A stretch of 53,825 nt of DNA from Clostridia bacterium (GTDB taxonomy: Bacteria; Bacillota; Clostridia; Oscillospirales; CAG-272), in NCBI GenBank assembly GCA_017504785.1, contig JAFVQL010000025.1, positions 1 to 53,825 on the forward strand. The letters are read 5' to 3'. The number at the start of each line of letters is the position of its first letter. Position 1 is the first letter of the stretch. Both the position numbers and the translations under genes were made by a program. Below the pieces are notes generated by a model. It worked only from the letters and a program-made list of their open reading frames with translations. It did not search any database and was not told the DNA's origin. Of this stretch, positions 19,665-27,801 are shown in pieces.

Positions 19665-20977
19665 GAAAAATTCTGACGCTTCTTTCGCTCCCCCTGCTGC
19701 TTTCGGTTCTTTTGCTCTCCTTTACCGCCTGCGGCGAAAAAGAAGAGGGCGATGCCCCGACGAGCGACACGATCGTTTTAAACGTTTACAACTGGGGCGA
19801 ATATATTTCGGACGGCTCGTTCGGCTCCTACGACACCAATGCGGAATTTGAAAAATACTGCAAAGAGGTGCTGGGAAAGAACGTCAAGGTCGTATATACC
19901 ACCTATGCGACCAACGAGGATATGTACGCCAAGATCAAAAGCGGAGCAGGCACCTACGATATCATCATTCCCTCCGATTACATGATTGATAAAATGCGCG
20001 AGGAGGGCGAGCTTTACGCCTTCGATCCCGCCACCAGTATTCCGAATTACCAATACGTGCAAAACACCTACAAGAACCTCTTCTATGATCCCGAAAACCT
20101 TTATTCCGTGCCTTATACGTACGGTAAAGTTGGCATTATCTACAATAAAACGATGATAGACGAGGAGGATCTTTCCAAAATCGAGGCGGGAGAAGGCAGC
20201 TGGGATCTTCTCTTTAACGAAAAATATAAGGGCAAGATCCTGCAGTTTAACAACCCGCGCGATGCCTTCGCGACCGCAATGTTCTACCTTGGGCTGAATA
20301 TCAACTCCGCAAACAAGGCGGACTGGGAAAAGGCGCTGAAGCTCCTTTCCGAGCAAAAGGCGCTGGTGCAGGGCTACGTTTCGGACGAGATCTTCAATAA
20401 GATGACCAGCGGCTCTGCCGCCATCGCGACCTACTATGCAGGTGACTATCTCATCATGGTAGAGGAGAACGAGAACCTCGGCTTCTACTATCCGAAGGAA
20501 GGCACGAACGAATTCGTGGATGCCATGTGCATTCCGAAGGATGCAAAGCAGAAGGAGCTTGCCGTGGAGTATATCAATTTCATGCTCTCCGAAGAGGCGG
20601 CGATCGCCAACGCGACCTATATCTGCTACGGATCTCCGAACACACTCGTGCTTGAAAGCGAGGAATATGCGGACGAGATGGGCGAGGAAGCAATGGCGGT
20701 GCTGTACGGACAGGCTGAAAATCCCTATCCCTTCGATCCCATGTACCACGGCATGACCGGCGGCGAGATGGGCGAGGCGGGCATTCAGGCTCTCATGAAC
20801 GGCTATTGGGAATCGCTGAAAACCGAAAATGCGATCGAGCTTTGGGTGCATATCACGAGTGCGCTGATCGTGGGCGGCGTTCTTGCCTACGCGATCTATT
20901 CTCTCTACGTAAAGAAGAAGCATTCCCGCTTCTACCGCAAGAGAGAGGGCACGAAGGAAAACGACAAAAAGGCGTAA
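19661..20977 (+). CDS. potD: Polyamine-binding lipoprotein PotD with an extra C-terminal membrane helix
   Basis: Extracytoplasmic receptor of the transporter. The signal peptide ends in the lipobox SFTAC near residue 24. The binding domain contains VYNWGEYI near 44, PSDYMIDKM, YTYGKVGIIYN near 153 and the C-terminal WESLK. After that point ordinary PotD proteins stop. Here about 50 more residues follow: a hydrophobic helix (HITSALIVGGVLAYAIYSLY) and a basic tail KKKHSRFYRKRE. The mature protein would therefore be held both by lipid and by a helix with its C-terminus inside the cell. Last gene of potABCD, followed by a terminator. Confidence 0.92.
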   Translation: MRKILTLLSLPLLLSVLLLSFTACGEKEEGDAPTSDTIVLNVYNWGEYISDGSFGSYDTNAEFEKYCKEVLGKNVKVVYTTYATNEDMYAKIKSGAGTYDIIIPSDYMIDKMREEGELYAFDPATSIPNYQYVQNTYKNLFYDPENLYSVPYTYGKVGIIYNKTMIDEEDLSKIEAGEGSWDLLFNEKYKGKILQFNNPRDAFATAMFYLGLNINSANKADWEKALKLLSEQKALVQGYVSDEIFNKMTSGSAAIATYYAGDYLIMVEENENLGFYYPKEGTNEFVDAMCIPKDAKQKELAVEYINFMLSEEAAIANATYICYGSPNTLVLESEEYADEMGEEAMAVLYGQAENPYPFDPMYHGMTGGEMGEAGIQALMNGYWESLKTENAIELWVHITSALIVGGVLAYAIYSLYVKKKHSRFYRKREGTKENDKKA

Positions 20978-21019
20978 AGCCATCTAAAATAGTCTTTGCT
21001 CGATTCGGGCAAAAAACAG

Positions 21020-21061
21020 AACGGGATACATCTGCCATGCGGCGGCTGTGTCCCGTTTTTT
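21020..21061 (+). terminator. Terminator of potABCD
   Basis: AACGGGATACA (21020-21030) pairs with TGTGTCCCGTT (21047-21057) with one G-T pair, followed by a T-run. Confidence 0.85.
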
Positions 21062-21200
21062 CGTTATGTTTTTTTCGGTGCCCACAGCACCCTTGCGGCG
21101 GTGCTGTTTCCTAACGGCAAATATCAGGCCGTTTGCACGAAGATGCCCCGCCGGCAAAACCGCCACAGGCTTTGCAAAGAATGCTTCCCTAAAAGCGGCA

Positions 21201-21249
21201 AAAAAAAGAGCAGTCACACAGGACAAAAATCCTGCAAACCTGCTCTTTT
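21201..21249. terminator. Terminator of the MATE gene, probably bidirectional
   Basis: AAAGAGCAG (21205-21213) pairs with CTGCTCTTT (21240-21248), with inner stem CAGGA/TCCTG. The A-run on the left gives a T-run on the minus strand for the MATE transcript. Confidence 0.8.
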
Positions 21250-21289
21250 GTTATGCTTTATTTACATTTTTAGACTATAAAGCAAGCAC

Positions 21290-22729
21290 TTACGCTTCCA
21301 TACTCGGTGCTGCCGTTTTTGCGGCTTTCATCTCTTCTTGCTTTTCTTCTCTTGCCAAACGCATGATACCGATCTTTTTCCATGCGTATACGCAGCATAT
21401 AAGAAGCAAAAGGATCGTGAATACCCACGAGATCGTGTACGAAACGAAGAGACCGAAGATCGTATGGAATTTCTCCGTAGGAGTTACAAACAAAATCCAA
21501 AGCACGCGCGAGGCAAGGCCGATGAGGCTTGCCACCATGGAGCTGAAGGAATAGCCGATGCCCTTGAGGATTCCCGAAATGGTTTCCATCACGCCACCGA
21601 CAAAATAGGTGGCAAGCATAATGCGGAAGATCTCGCGAACGGCATCGATGATCAGCTCGCGCGCAGGATCGTCTGCTCCTATGTAAAGAGAGGAAAGCGG
21701 TCTTGCAAACAAAATCTCCACCTGCCCGACAAGGAAGCCTGCGGCGGCAACCTGAATGACCGTGTAAAGGGCTACCTTATTCAGTCTGCGGAACTTTCTT
21801 GCGCCGTAATTTTGACCGATGAAGGTCATCGCCGCATTGGAAAAGGCGTTCATGACCGTATAGGTGATGCCCTCTATATTGAATGCGATCGTTTTTGCCG
21901 AAACAACGTGCGGCGGGAAGGTATTGACCGCAGAGGTCACGACGATATTGGAGATGGAGAAAAGCGAGCTTTGGAGTGCCATGGGGATTCCGATCCGCAT
22001 GATCCTTCCAAGCAAGGGTGCTTCGATACGAAGAGAACGCAGATGCAGCTGATAGCTCTCGCCGCTTCGCTTCATCAAGCACCGGACGACGGCAATGGCG
22101 GACAGATATTGCGATATGATCGTTGCGAGAGCAACGCCGTCCACCGTCATATTACATACCAAAACGAAAAAGAAATTCAGCAAAACGTTCACAATTCCGC
22201 TGACGGAAAGTATATACAGCGAGGTCTTCGAATCACCGACGGAGCGAAGCGTTGCCGCGCCGAAGTTATAGACCGCGCCCGCGGGAATGCCGAAGCAGAT
22301 GATCGTCATATACAAAACGGAATTATCGTAGAACACCTCTTGCGTTCCCATCAACGTCAAAAGCGGACGGGCGAGCACGAGGCCGAGGATCATGCAGACA
22401 ATACCGCCGATCACGGAAAACGTCATCGCTGTATGAACGGTACGAGATACCTTGTTTTCATCCTTTGCTCCGTAAAACTGCGCGATCACAACGCCTGCGC
22501 CCGCCGAAAGATTCAGCATAATATTTATGATCAACGCCGTCAGTGAAGCGGTGCTTCCCACGGCGCCGAGAGCGTTGGGATCGCCCGAATAGCGGCCGAC
22601 GACGATATTGTCCGCCATATTGTACATGACCTGCAATACACCGGTCAGTATGATGGGAACTACAAAGAGGAGAAGGCGGGAAAAGATCGGCCCCTCCGTC
22701 AAGCTTTGCTTGCTTCTCGATTTTACCAT
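21290..22729 (-). CDS. MATE family multidrug/toxin efflux transporter
   Basis: 479 residues with 12 predicted helices in two repeated halves. Typical early stretches are NMADNIVVGRYSGDPNALGA near residue 36 and the GAGVVIAQFYGAK motif near 77. The second-half repeat contains NAAMTFIGQNYGARK. It exports cationic compounds in exchange for sodium or protons; the substrate cannot be deduced. AGAGGT precedes the start. The two genes upstream on the same strand encode small membrane proteins of unknown function and end 58 bp before it, so they may share a transcript. Confidence 0.92.
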   Translation of the reverse strand: MVKSRSKQSLTEGPIFSRLLLFVVPIILTGVLQVMYNMADNIVVGRYSGDPNALGAVGSTASLTALIINIMLNLSAGAGVVIAQFYGAKDENKVSRTVHTAMTFSVIGGIVCMILGLVLARPLLTLMGTQEVFYDNSVLYMTIICFGIPAGAVYNFGAATLRSVGDSKTSLYILSVSGIVNVLLNFFFVLVCNMTVDGVALATIISQYLSAIAVVRCLMKRSGESYQLHLRSLRIEAPLLGRIMRIGIPMALQSSLFSISNIVVTSAVNTFPPHVVSAKTIAFNIEGITYTVMNAFSNAAMTFIGQNYGARKFRRLNKVALYTVIQVAAAGFLVGQVEILFARPLSSLYIGADDPARELIIDAVREIFRIMLATYFVGGVMETISGILKGIGYSFSSMVASLIGLASRVLWILFVTPTEKFHTIFGLFVSYTISWVFTILLLLICCVYAWKKIGIMRLAREEKQEEMKAAKTAAPSMEA

Positions 22730-22787
22730 TGCTTTACCTCTAAAACACAGCGGGATATCAATAGACTTTCTTTTCGTTTTTTATGGA

Positions 22788-23327
22788 TCAAAATTCCTCG
22801 TTCCCACATCTTTGCGCCCTTGCATCGGCGGCAAAGGAAAGAAGCGTATCGCGGCATTCAGCGGAAAGCTCCAAGAATATGTCGGCACGCTCGTGGAAGG
22901 AGCGGACCTTCATAAGATGCACCTCTTCGGGAAAAAGCGTGGGCGTGTATTTATAACGCAGCGTTTTCTCATTGGGTTTATAGGCGCGGTACGCCGCGGC
23001 GGTGAGCACCTCGATATCCGCGATATCCGCAAGATCGACACGGCAAAGCGTCGTGCATCGCTTGCCCGAAAAGCGGCAAACGACGAAGATCGGCGTTGTG
23101 TCGCTGTCATGGGTCACCTCGTAGGAATAAACCGCACCGAGATAGCGCGTGTAGACCATAACGGCAAAGACCAAAAGGATCAGAGCAACGAGCTGAACGA
23201 TGCCTTTATAGAGCGTGAGAAAGTAGGAAACGGCAACCGTGGCTACCGCGGCCGCCAAGAGAATGAAGAAAAGGGTTCTTGCATTTTTGTTTTTCGGCAT
23301 GGGGCGAACGGAAAATTCACGAATCAT
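22788..23327 (-). CDS. Two-helix membrane protein, possible PH-like C-terminal domain
   Basis: 179 residues with start at 23327, whose ATGA overlaps the stop of the preceding gene and which has AAAGGAG 9 nt upstream. A basic N-terminus (RPMPKNKNAR) is followed by two adjacent helices at about 20-70 (FFILLAAAVATVAVSYFL and LVALILLVFAVMVY). A beta-rich cytoplasmic domain of about 105 residues follows. This layout recalls bacterial membrane PH-domain proteins, but I cannot confirm it. Translationally coupled to the next gene upstream. Function unknown. Confidence 0.65.
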   Translation of the reverse strand: MIREFSVRPMPKNKNARTLFFILLAAAVATVAVSYFLTLYKGIVQLVALILLVFAVMVYTRYLGAVYSYEVTHDSDTTPIFVVCRFSGKRCTTLCRVDLADIADIEVLTAAAYRAYKPNEKTLRYKYTPTLFPEEVHLMKVRSFHERADIFLELSAECRDTLLSFAADARAQRCGNEEF

Positions 23328-24046
23328 TCGGGGCGCTCCTTTCTCGAAGGCTCGTAATCCTTGAAAAGACAATACTCCTCATGGTTTTCATACACGAGAA
23401 GTGATGCAAACGGTGCTTCCCCCTCTGTACCATCAACGAAGATATCCACGCGCATCCAAGCGCTGGGGGCGGTACCGTCCGCGCGGTCAAAGAGATCCAC
23501 GCCGTCAAAAACAAGGCGCAGATAGCGATACATCATGACCTTTTCCTCGACGACAACCTTCCCCGCGGCAAGAACGCGCTCAACGTCCCCTTCTCCATCC
23601 TTCACCATATCCACGAGGCGGAAAGAGAGATAATCGAGAGAATCGCGGGAAAGCCCGGAAAGTCCGTACTTTTCCTCGATGGCATCGACCGTGGACACAT
23701 TCAAGCGAAGAGAGACCTGAAGCTGATCCGCCCCGTCGATCAACACGAGATTGTCCGAGAAGAAATATCCATTGGAATTGTTCTCATAAGGAAAGCGTAT
23801 GCGTTGGGTCTTTGCGCCGATCGCACCGCTTGTCTTTTCGTAATACGCGGTGAGCGTTTCATTGAAATAAAGGTTCTTGATCGACTTCGGGTAATAATCA
23901 AAGAGGACCAGACGGAAGCCGAGAAGACCGACCACGAAAAGAATCACGACCGCGACCAAAACGCGCAGGATCTTCCCAAGCGGCGTTCTATGCCCCGGGA
24001 TCTCCTCCAGCTCATTATAATCCCCGTATCTTTCGAAATCTTCCAT
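23324..24046 (-). CDS. Single-pass membrane protein with extracytoplasmic domain, unknown
   Basis: 240 residues from the ATG at 24046 (AAGGAAA upstream). A cytoplasmic tail of about 27 residues begins MEDFERYGDYNELEEIPGHR. One membrane helix follows (LRVLVAVVILFVVGLLGFRLV), then an outside domain of about 190 residues. The start of the longer upstream frame lies in repetitive sequence and was rejected. I do not recognise the family. It is followed with a 4-bp overlap by the two-helix protein gene, which suggests the two products work together. Confidence 0.65.
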   Translation of the reverse strand: MEDFERYGDYNELEEIPGHRTPLGKILRVLVAVVILFVVGLLGFRLVLFDYYPKSIKNLYFNETLTAYYEKTSGAIGAKTQRIRFPYENNSNGYFFSDNLVLIDGADQLQVSLRLNVSTVDAIEEKYGLSGLSRDSLDYLSFRLVDMVKDGEGDVERVLAAGKVVVEEKVMMYRYLRLVFDGVDLFDRADGTAPSAWMRVDIFVDGTEGEAPFASLLVYENHEEYCLFKDYEPSRKERPE

Positions 24047-24139
24047 TTGGGGGTTTCCTTTCTTCTTTATACTTTTGTAAGCATACCATAGCGCGAAGCG
24101 CGTGTCAAGTGCAAAAAAGTGAATTTTAATCGTTTCAAT

Positions 24140-24236
24140 GGAACCGTGCGCCGCGCACGGGCGTGCGGTAAGGGCGGTTATATCGAATTTGCCGCAAGGC
24201 AAATATATCGAAGCGAGCCAAGCGAGAAATATAGGC
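24140..24236. repeat. Hairpin cluster with ATATCGA spacer
   Basis: GTGCG-cc-GCGCAC is followed by ATTTGCC-gcaa-GGCAAAT (24187-24204), which is flanked on both sides by TATATCGA/ATATCGA. A further imperfect block AGCGAGCCAAGCGAG and AAATATA follow. The build resembles the array at 1-86. It fills the gap between the tRNA-Arg terminator and the gene at 24046; no other feature is visible there. Confidence 0.5.
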
Positions 24237-24343
24237 AAACAGCATCTGTGGACACAAATGCAGTGCTTGCAAAGAAAAGAGGATGGAGAATTTACCTATT
24301 GACAAGTTTCGAGTGAAGAGTGAAGAGGTAATAGCGAAGAAGT

Positions 24344-24380
24344 AAAAATCGACAAGCCTCTGTCGAACTTGTCGATTTTT
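24344..24380 (-). terminator. Terminator of tRNA-Arg
   Basis: Minus strand: AAAAATCGACAAG pairs with CTTGTCGATTTTT (13 bp) directly after the CCA end. Confidence 0.9.
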
Positions 24381-24456
24381 GGCCTACCCGATAGGATTCG
24401 AACCTACGGCCTACAGAGTCGGAGTCTGTCGCTCTATCCAGCTGGGCTACGGGTAG
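24380..24456 (-). tRNA. tRNA-Arg (anticodon CCG)
   Basis: Acceptor stem CTACCCG/CGGGTAG, D-arm GCCC...GAGC, anticodon arm ACAGA-CTCCGAC-TCTGT with anticodon CCG at 24422-24420, T-arm GTAGG-TTCGAAT-CCTAT, discriminator G and encoded CCA (24382-24380). It reads the CGG codon. It stands alone with its own consensus promoter and terminator. Confidence 0.95.
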
Positions 24457-24469
24457 ATATGCAAGCATC

Positions 24470-24498
24470 ATTATATCATTTTTCTTCTTATTTGTCAA
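24470..24498 (-). promoter_or_regulatory. Consensus promoter of tRNA-Arg
   Basis: Minus strand: TTGACA (24498-24493), 17 bp, TATAAT (24475-24470). It lies 13 bp upstream of the tRNA 5' end. Confidence 0.9.
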
Positions 24499-24637
24499 GG
24501 GGGAAAAAGGGCGCTTTTCGCGCGAGGACGACCAAATGAAAAAATATCTATTTACTAAATGTTTGCAAATCGTTTATGCTTTTTTGATAACGGATATAAA
24601 AAGATTTGATAAAATAAAAGAGAAAAATGATTTTTTC

Positions 24638-24668
24638 GGGGTGGACGCGGTCCCCCGTCTCCCCTTTT
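24638..24668 (+). promoter_or_regulatory. GC-rich hairpin with short T-run in a leader
   Basis: GGGG-t-GGACG pairs imperfectly with CGTC-t-CCCC, followed by TTTT, just upstream of the AAGGAG site of the lipoprotein gene. A possible attenuator. A TTTGATAAAAT extended -10-like string at 24605-24615 may be the promoter, without a good -35. Confidence 0.3.
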
Positions 24669-24690
24669 AAAAACCTTTTAAGGAGCTTTT

Positions 24691-26610
24691 ATGATCCGAT
24701 TGATCACAAGAATTTTAATTGCATCGATGCTTCTTCCCTGCCTTCTTTTATTAAGCGCATGCAAGGAAAAGAATCCCCCGACCGTGCCGCCTGAAAAAAA
24801 GCCGCCCGCAGAGGAAAAAGCCCCCGCGCTTTATATTCCCACGCCGGACAGCTTCGCCGGACAGAGCACCGAGGATTTTTCCGATTTCGTATATTCCGAG
24901 CCGAACCTGGCTTCTCTTTTGAACGCCTTTGCGCTCGCGGCAGAAACGATCCTTAAAAAAAGCACCTCTTACGAGACGGCGCTCGAAACCGTGGCAGCGG
25001 CAGAGGCACTGTATTCGGAGTATATTTCCATGCGCTCCTACGCGCGCATTCTTTACGCAAAGGATACAGCCAACACCTATTTTTCGGGCGAATACAAGCG
25101 TCTTTACGAGGCTACACCTTCGGTGGCACTGGCAGTGGACCGACTGTTCTCGGCCGTTGCGGCATCCGAGCACGCACAGAAGCTTTCCGAGACGAAATAT
25201 TTTCCGAGCGACATAACCGCCCGCTATCAAAACGGCGGTCTTTATACCGAGACGACCACGCCGCTTTTCGAGGAAGAATGCCGCATTCTGATGGAGTTGC
25301 GCGCGCTTTCCTACGACACGGTTACGATCACCTTCAATAACGAGACCGACACCGTGACGAACCTGCTTGCAAAAATGGCGGGGATCTACGGCAAAGGCTC
25401 TCCCGAATATCAAAGAATTGAGCTTCGCTGCCAGACGCTTTACAACAAAACGGTTTCCCAAAAGCGCGCCGATCTTTACGTTGCACTCGCTCAGGTGCGC
25501 CGCGCGATCGCAGACGCGCTGAATTATGAATCCTACGCGGTGCTTATGGCAGAGCGCCTCGGCTACACCGCCGATGCAAACGAGGTCACGAAAATGCTTG
25601 CGAACGTCGAGACCTCCATCATGCCCATATACAGCGAATTATCCGCAAGCGGCTATTTCTCCACGGATACGGGAAAGCTCGAAAAAATAAAATTCCCCGA
25701 GACGATGCTCAACACCCTGACGCACTTCTATGAGAAAAAGGGCGGCAAGCTCTTTGAGGGCTATAATTATCTTCTGCACCGCGCGCTCTTCTCCTTGAAC
25801 GACACGAGCGGCTCGAAGGCAAAAAGCACCTTCTCTACCTATCTTCCGGACACCGCACAGTCCTATCTTTACATAGCAGCACAAAACAGCGCGGTAGACT
25901 ATATCACGGTTGCCGGTGCGCTCGGTGACACACTCGTCCATTACGGGAACGCCCCCGTCGCCACAGCGTTTTCCGAGCATTTCTTCAGCCGGGAGAGCCA
26001 AAGCGCTTACGGGCTTGCTCTGCGGATCCTGACGCTTCTCGGCATGGAGGAGGAGCTTTCCCAAAACGGAGGCACACTCGAGATCTCCTCTTATCAGATC
26101 CTTCTCAAAAACGAGATCTACAGCATTTTCCGCACCCTGCTCACACAGAGCATGAGAGCCCAGATCGAAGCCGAGGTCTACGCCTTAAAGGCGGATGAGA
26201 TCTCAAAGGAGGCTCTGAACGCCATTGTTTCCCGCGCGGCAGAGCGCTTCAACTGCCTTGAAATGCAGAACGGACAAATGACGGCGCTTTCCCTCTCCTC
26301 AGACGGACTTTTAAGTCTCGAAATATTCGAATCTCCCCTGAGCAGTCTCACGGATCTTGCAGCAAGCCATATCGCGCTCTCGCTCTTTGCCATGGAAGCC
26401 ACGGCAGAGGGCACGGGCTTTTCGGCTTACGAGGCCATGCTTGCTGCCGGACCGACAGCACCTCTCTCCACTCTTCTATCCACTATGCAGCTGCAAGCTC
26501 CCACGGACACCGAAGCCATGCGCGCTCTCGCCGCCGAGGTCTACGAGCTTCTGACCGGCTATTCCTACCGCGTCAACTCGCCCTCCGTAACGGCGATAAA
26601 GGCCGCATAA
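24691..26610 (+). CDS. Lipoprotein resembling an M3 oligopeptidase without the zinc motif
   Basis: 639 residues. A signal peptide ends in lipobox LLSAC near residue 24, followed by a Pro/Lys/Glu-rich linker (26-48), so the protein is anchored outside the cell. The mostly helical body resembles M3/M2 peptidases: RADLYVALAQVRRAIADAL and NYESYAVLM match the family stretch before the active site. Where HEXXH is expected, I read VAGALGDTLVHY, followed by an STFNE-like VATAFSEHFF. The histidines and glutamate are thus replaced and catalysis is unlikely. It may bind peptides. It is followed 32 bp later by a DMT transporter gene. The family assignment is inference from pattern. Confidence 0.6.
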   Translation: MIRLITRILIASMLLPCLLLLSACKEKNPPTVPPEKKPPAEEKAPALYIPTPDSFAGQSTEDFSDFVYSEPNLASLLNAFALAAETILKKSTSYETALETVAAAEALYSEYISMRSYARILYAKDTANTYFSGEYKRLYEATPSVALAVDRLFSAVAASEHAQKLSETKYFPSDITARYQNGGLYTETTTPLFEEECRILMELRALSYDTVTITFNNETDTVTNLLAKMAGIYGKGSPEYQRIELRCQTLYNKTVSQKRADLYVALAQVRRAIADALNYESYAVLMAERLGYTADANEVTKMLANVETSIMPIYSELSASGYFSTDTGKLEKIKFPETMLNTLTHFYEKKGGKLFEGYNYLLHRALFSLNDTSGSKAKSTFSTYLPDTAQSYLYIAAQNSAVDYITVAGALGDTLVHYGNAPVATAFSEHFFSRESQSAYGLALRILTLLGMEEELSQNGGTLEISSYQILLKNEIYSIFRTLLTQSMRAQIEAEVYALKADEISKEALNAIVSRAAERFNCLEMQNGQMTALSLSSDGLLSLEIFESPLSSLTDLAASHIALSLFAMEATAEGTGFSAYEAMLAAGPTAPLSTLLSTMQLQAPTDTEAMRALAAEVYELLTGYSYRVNSPSVTAIKAA

Positions 26611-26641
26611 CACTATAAAAGACAGACAAAGGTTTTTGACA

Positions 26642-27574
26642 ATGGAAAAAAATAAGTTTTTCACGCATCCTCTGGTTATCACGCTTTGCGCCCTGCTCTG
26701 CTGTGCGCTCTGGGGCAGCGCAACCCCCTTTATCAAGATCGGCTATGCGCTGATCATGCCGCACGGTGGCGTGCCCTCCACGCTCGTTTTTGCAGGCGTT
26801 CGCTTCTTTTTCGCGGGCGTTCTCACCGTTCTCATTTACAGCATTGGCAGAAAGCGATTTTTGTATCCCAAAAAAGAAAATCTCGGCCGCGTCGGCATCG
26901 TTTCGTGCTTCCAGACGATCATTCAGTATATCTTCTTCTACATCGGCTTAGCCAACACCTCGGGCGTGAAGGGTACGATCCTTTCCGGCTCCTCGACCTT
27001 CTTTGCCATTCTCGTTTCCTGCCTGATCTTCCGCATGGAAAAATTGAATCTCAAAAAGATCGTAGCGTGCCTGCTCGGCTTCACCGGCATCATCCTCGTC
27101 AACATCAACGGCCTCACCTTTCAAATGAATCTTCTCGGAGATACCTTCGTGCTCTTCTCCGCCATCTCGCTTGCGATCTCCTCCGTTTTGATGAAGCGTT
27201 TTTCCAAATACGAGGACCCCGTTGTGCTTTCGGGCTACCAGTTCATTCTCGGCGGCGCGGTCATGACCGCGGTCGGCTTCATTGCGGGCGGACACATCGG
27301 CTTCCCCTCCGTAAAGAGCGTGCTCGTGATGCTCTATCTTTCGCTGCTTTCGGCGGTAGCATACGCGCTTTGGGGTATGCTGCTGAAGTTCAATCCCGTT
27401 TCAAGGGTGACGATCTTCTCCTTCTCCACACCGATCATGGGCGTGCTTCTTTCCACTCTGCTTTTGAAGGAAGAAAGCCTCGTTACCTTTCCGATCCTGC
27501 TTTTGACGCTTCTCTTCATCAGCGGCGGTATTTTCCTTTTGAACTATGAAAGAAAAGCCCCCAAGACAGAGTGA
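26642..27574 (+). CDS. DMT superfamily transporter (EamA family)
   Basis: 310 residues with ten predicted helices in two EamA repeats. The first has a GSATPFIKIGYAL-like start, and the second begins near residue 160 (LFSAISLAISSVLMKRFSKY). Such proteins export or import metabolites such as amino acids; the substrate cannot be told. The ATG at 26642 has AAAGG 9 nt upstream; a TTG two codons earlier is in frame but less likely. Probably cotranscribed with the lipoprotein gene and ended by a strong terminator. Confidence 0.88.
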   Translation: MEKNKFFTHPLVITLCALLCCALWGSATPFIKIGYALIMPHGGVPSTLVFAGVRFFFAGVLTVLIYSIGRKRFLYPKKENLGRVGIVSCFQTIIQYIFFYIGLANTSGVKGTILSGSSTFFAILVSCLIFRMEKLNLKKIVACLLGFTGIILVNINGLTFQMNLLGDTFVLFSAISLAISSVLMKRFSKYEDPVVLSGYQFILGGAVMTAVGFIAGGHIGFPSVKSVLVMLYLSLLSAVAYALWGMLLKFNPVSRVTIFSFSTPIMGVLLSTLLLKEESLVTFPILLLTLLFISGGIFLLNYERKAPKTE

Positions 27575-27613
27575 CTCTAATAAAGCAGTACGGATCTAAT
27601 ATATTTAACGAAG

Positions 27614-27653
27614 AAAAAGGACAGAGAATTTTAGCGTTCTCCGTCCTTTTTTT
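27614..27653 (+). terminator. Terminator after the DMT gene
   Basis: AAAAAGGACAGAGAA pairs with TTCTCCGTCCTTTTT with one mismatch across a 6-8 nt loop, followed by further T. Confidence 0.88.
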
Positions 27654-27729
27654 CGTCGGTAGGGATCCTATTTCGTTGATTTTAAACGATCCTTAAGAGA
27701 GCCCCGCATGCCGAGAGGCGCGCTTTTTC

Positions 27730-27758
27730 TTGACATCGCGCGCGTTTTGTGCTAAAAT
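27730..27758 (+). promoter_or_regulatory. Promoter of the acyltransferase-M20 operon
   Basis: TTGACA (27730-27735), 17 bp, TAAAAT (27753-27758) preceded by TGC (extended -10). The leader to the ATG at 27802 is about 37 nt. Confidence 0.85.
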
Positions 27759-27801
27759 GTTAGAGGTTTCATTAAAAAACGCTTACCAAAGAGGTTTATT
27801 T

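Larger units (their letters stand above)
20978..21289. other. Gap between the pot operon and the MATE gene
   Basis: Contains the two terminators described separately. The middle (21065-21200) is GC-rich with small inverted pieces such as CAGCACC...GGTGCTG. Reading frames here have no ribosome site or recognisable product, so I see no gene. Confidence 0.5.

Noticed and set aside
20996..21280. Small plus-strand gene after potD
   Set aside because: It runs through two terminator hairpins and lacks a ribosome site or recognisable product.
24638..24668. T-box-like string GGGTGGACGCGG before the lipoprotein gene
   Set aside because: The match to the T-box core is incomplete, the leader is far too short for specifier stems, and the gene is not a tRNA synthetase or amino acid gene.
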